A DNA stretch of 5,522 nucleotides from Planctomycetota bacterium (GTDB taxonomy: Bacteria > Planctomycetota > Planctomycetia > Pirellulales > Thermoguttaceae), in assembly GCA_023397045.1 (NCBI GenBank), contig JAEWUR010000509.1, positions 1 to 5,522 on the forward strand, in the 5' to 3' direction. The translations under genes were made by a program, and so were the position numbers. Under the pieces are notes generated by a model. That model saw only the letters and a program-made list of their open reading frames with translations, was not told the origin of the DNA and ran no database searches. Positions 5,209 through 5,522 of this stretch are shown here, piece by piece. Numbering within the stretch: the first letter of the stretch is position 1; every line of letters begins with the position of its first letter.

Positions 5209-5522
5209 CTATGGTGCGAAGGGCGATTCGAGGTTCAATGGCTGCGGCATCCAGACTCGCAATGCCGATTCGTCGTTCCAGGTTCGGCCGGCCGAGGCGT
5301 AGTCGCACACTCGCAACGTGACCGTCTGGCCGTCGGCGGTCTTGCAAGGCACGTCGAACGCCATCGCGATGCCCGGCGGCAGGTCTCCGGCAACTCGGAC
5401 AGCCGGGACGATGCCTTGCGCGTCGGCCTGAATGGTCGCCTGAACGCCGGCTAACGGTTTGGTGACGCGGCGATCGAGCGCCAACACGTTCGGTCCGCGC
5501 GTCAGAGCGACCTGGCCTGACT
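5209..5522 (-). CDS. C-terminal part of a probable DUF1680/GH127-type glycoside hydrolase (cut by window edge)
   Basis: The frame is open from the right edge to a TAG at 5209-5211, giving the last 103 residues. It starts with SGQVALTRGPNVLALDRR, which resembles the VALxRGPLVYxLE motif near the end of DUF1680 (GH127, beta-L-arabinofuranosidase-like) proteins. It ends with a beta-rich stretch, VTLRVCDYASAGRTWNDESA followed by LRVWMPQP, as in planctomycete members of that group. The catalytic (alpha/alpha)6 domain, with its zinc-bound Cys nucleophile in GH127, would lie outside the window, so activity cannot be judged. A GTG inside this frame at 5485-5487 is not the start, because the frame and the motif continue upstream. 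The gene converges on the beta-helix gene, with 95 bases between the stop codons. The family call rests on a short motif and is moderate. Confidence 0.62.
   Translation of the reverse strand, partial: SGQVALTRGPNVLALDRRVTKPLAGVQATIQADAQGIVPAVRVAGDLPPGIAMAFDVPCKTADGQTVTLRVCDYASAGRTWNDESALRVWMPQPLNLESPFAP

Noticed and set aside
5106..5454. Short + strand frames downstream of the beta-helix gene
   Set aside because: They run through the stem-loop repeat and antisense to the GH127-like gene, whose - strand frame carries a recognisable motif.

Overview
The window is GC-rich bacterial chromosome, probably from a planctomycete (Pirellulales-like). This rests on the style of the PurM protein, an exported helical one-heme protein, a secreted beta-helix glycan enzyme, and short dispersed repeats of the kind common in large planctomycete genomes. 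No marker here fixes the taxon, so the assignment is an inference.

Layout from left to right. (1) The left edge holds a PIN-domain (VapC-type) ribonuclease gene on the + strand. An open frame runs into it from outside the window and may be the tail of its antitoxin. (2) purM, for purine biosynthesis, lies on the - strand and converges with the PIN gene. (3) A divergent intergenic region of about 210 bp carries promoter-like and palindromic elements. (4) A + strand gene encodes an exported four-helix-bundle protein with a single C-terminal CxxCH heme site; it reads like two tandem copies of a cytochrome c'-like module, of which only the second keeps the heme site. (5) A short intergenic region is dense in structure: a 7-bp tandem array that starts on the cytochrome stop codon, a GC-rich stem-loop repeat, and a terminator-like hairpin. 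(6) A + strand gene encodes a 683-residue secreted right-handed parallel beta-helix protein of the GH141-like type. (7) A second copy of the stem-loop repeat follows, in opposite orientation. (8) On the - strand is the C-terminal end of a probable DUF1680/GH127-type (beta-L-arabinofuranosidase-like) protein, cut by the window edge.

The genes do not form one operon. The only functional theme is at the right end, where two convergent genes both look like enzymes acting on complex plant- or algal-type polysaccharides. I see no clear new defence, phage or mobile system. The most distinctive points are the duplicated cytochrome with one heme-less half, the heptamer array fused to a stop codon, and the inverted pair of stem-loop repeats bracketing the beta-helix gene.
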